This document shows positions 6,579 through 7,192 of a DNA stretch of 7,192 bases, in pieces. The stretch lies in NCBI GenBank assembly GCA_024644125.1, contig JAHELQ010000271.1, forward strand, positions 1-7,192. The letters run 5' to 3'. Within the stretch, counting starts at the first letter, position 1; the number at the start of each line of letters is the position of its first letter. Position numbers and translations under genes: made by a program. Source of the DNA: Candidatus Aminicenantota bacterium (GTDB lineage Bacteria > Acidobacteriota > Aminicenantia > UBA2199). The notes beneath the pieces were generated by a model, which saw only the letters and a list, made by a program, of their open reading frames with translations, searched no databases and was not told the DNA's origin.

Positions 6579-7192
6579 ATGGGGTATGAGACGCTTTTGT
6601 CGGAGAGTTCGGGCGGCATTCTGACCATCACATTCAACCGCCCGCAATTCAACAATAGTATTAACGCGATGTTTTTAACAGAACTGAACAGGGCGTTGGA
6701 TGGCGCCGAAACGGACCCGGAATGTAAATTGGTGATACTGAAAGGACAAAACGGCTATTTTTGCACCGGTATGGATTTTCAAGAAGCATCGGATGCGGCC
6801 GCGGATCCCTCCTCGCGACAAAGTTCGGAACCAGGTCCAGAAGTAAATAAAGCGAATATGGCCAGATATATGAATACCATCAAACGTCTGACCTTGATTC
6901 CTAAAACAGTTATTTCCATTGTAGATGGACAGGCCATGGCCGGAGGGATCGGTTTGGTTGCCGCCAGCGATCTGGCGGTGGCCACTCCCCGGTCGCAATT
7001 CAGTTTATCTGAAGCTATCTGGGGATTATTGCCTTCGATGGTGACTCCTTATTTGATTCGCCGCGCCGGTTTTCAGACGGCGTACAAAATGACTCTCACC
7101 ACCCTACCGGTAACGGCGCAAGAAGCCCTGGATACACACCTGGTGGATGTGGTGAGCGAAAATCCCGATCAAGAAATTCGCCGTTGGTGGCT
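6579..7192 (+). CDS. pksH: Enoyl-CoA hydratase homologue ECH1 (PksH type), 3'-truncated
   Basis: The first 204 residues of a crotonase-fold protein; the frame stays open to the window end, with about 50 residues missing. Landmarks are ITFNRPQFNNSIN near the N-terminus, FCTGMDF (residues 61-67, first oxyanion-hole segment), VDGQAMAGGIGLVAASDL (115-132, second oxyanion segment) and SEAIWGLLPSMVTPYLIRR (from ~144, Glu145), then TLTTLPVTAQEA. The WGLLP...YLIRR stretch and position after HMGS point to ECH1, which dehydrates the HMG-ACP adduct, rather than ECH2, which decarboxylates it. A Ser/Ala/Pro/Glu-rich stretch (residues ~69-88) follows the first oxyanion motif and is probably a flexible loop. 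ATG 6579 is 5 nt after the HMGS stop, with GGAG (6566-6569) 9 nt upstream inside the HMGS coding end; this coupling supports co-transcription. Telling ECH1 from ECH2 is by remembered motifs, so the sub-class is less certain than the family. Confidence 0.92.
   Translation, partial: MGYETLLSESSGGILTITFNRPQFNNSINAMFLTELNRALDGAETDPECKLVILKGQNGYFCTGMDFQEASDAAADPSSRQSSEPGPEVNKANMARYMNTIKRLTLIPKTVISIVDGQAMAGGIGLVAASDLAVATPRSQFSLSEAIWGLLPSMVTPYLIRRAGFQTAYKMTLTTLPVTAQEALDTHLVDVVSENPDQEIRRWW

Noticed and set aside
1..7192. tRNA, rRNA, CRISPR array, insertion sequence or integration site
   Set aside because: No cloverleaf-like region, repeat-spacer pattern, transposase fragment or long terminal repeat was seen on either strand.

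Overview
This is a piece of a bacterial secondary-metabolite gene cluster. All seven genes read on the + strand. Three of them (a free acyl carrier protein, a PksG-type HMG-CoA-synthase homologue and a PksH-type enoyl-CoA hydratase homologue) make up most of a beta-branching ('HMGS') cassette. Such cassettes install a methyl or related carbon branch at a beta-keto position of a growing polyketide, usually on a trans-AT polyketide synthase. No PKS megasynthase lies inside the window, so the polyketide itself is inferred from the cassette. Base composition looks close to balanced, Shine-Dalgarno sites are strong (GGAGG/AGGAGG), and one protein has a classical Sec signal peptide. This fits a bacterium, but the host cannot be named from the sequence.

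Layout: (1) 1-609, the C-terminal ~200 residues of a ketoacyl synthase III (FabH-like) protein whose active-site His is Asn. (2) 640-1626, a second complete FabH-like protein, related to the first along its whole overlap, in which all three catalytic positions are replaced (Cys to Glu, His to Gln, Asn to Phe). (3) 1684-3453, a NodU/CmcH/TobZ-family O-carbamoyltransferase. (4) 3496-3735, an AcpK-type ACP. (5) 3736-3903, a non-coding stretch with a good sigma-70-like promoter and a leader containing small inverted repeats. (6) 3904-5238, a secreted alpha/beta-hydrolase. (7) 5239-5328, a short gap with a GC-rich hairpin. (8) 5329-6573, the HMG-CoA-synthase homologue. (9) 6579 to the window end, the ECH1 dehydratase, cut off at the 3' edge.

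How the genes may work together: the ACP carries an acetyl unit, the HMGS homologue condenses it onto a PKS-bound beta-ketothioester, and ECH1 dehydrates the adduct. An ECH2 decarboxylase would be expected just downstream. The carbamoyltransferase would decorate a hydroxyl of the product. The hydrolase would act outside the cytoplasm on an exported intermediate or prodrug, or on an unrelated substrate. The most unusual parts are the tandem degenerate KAS III pair and the secreted hydrolase, apparently with its own promoter and terminator, between the donor ACP and its HMGS partner. The decarboxylating ketosynthase (PksF type) that normally supplies acetyl-ACP is not in the window.
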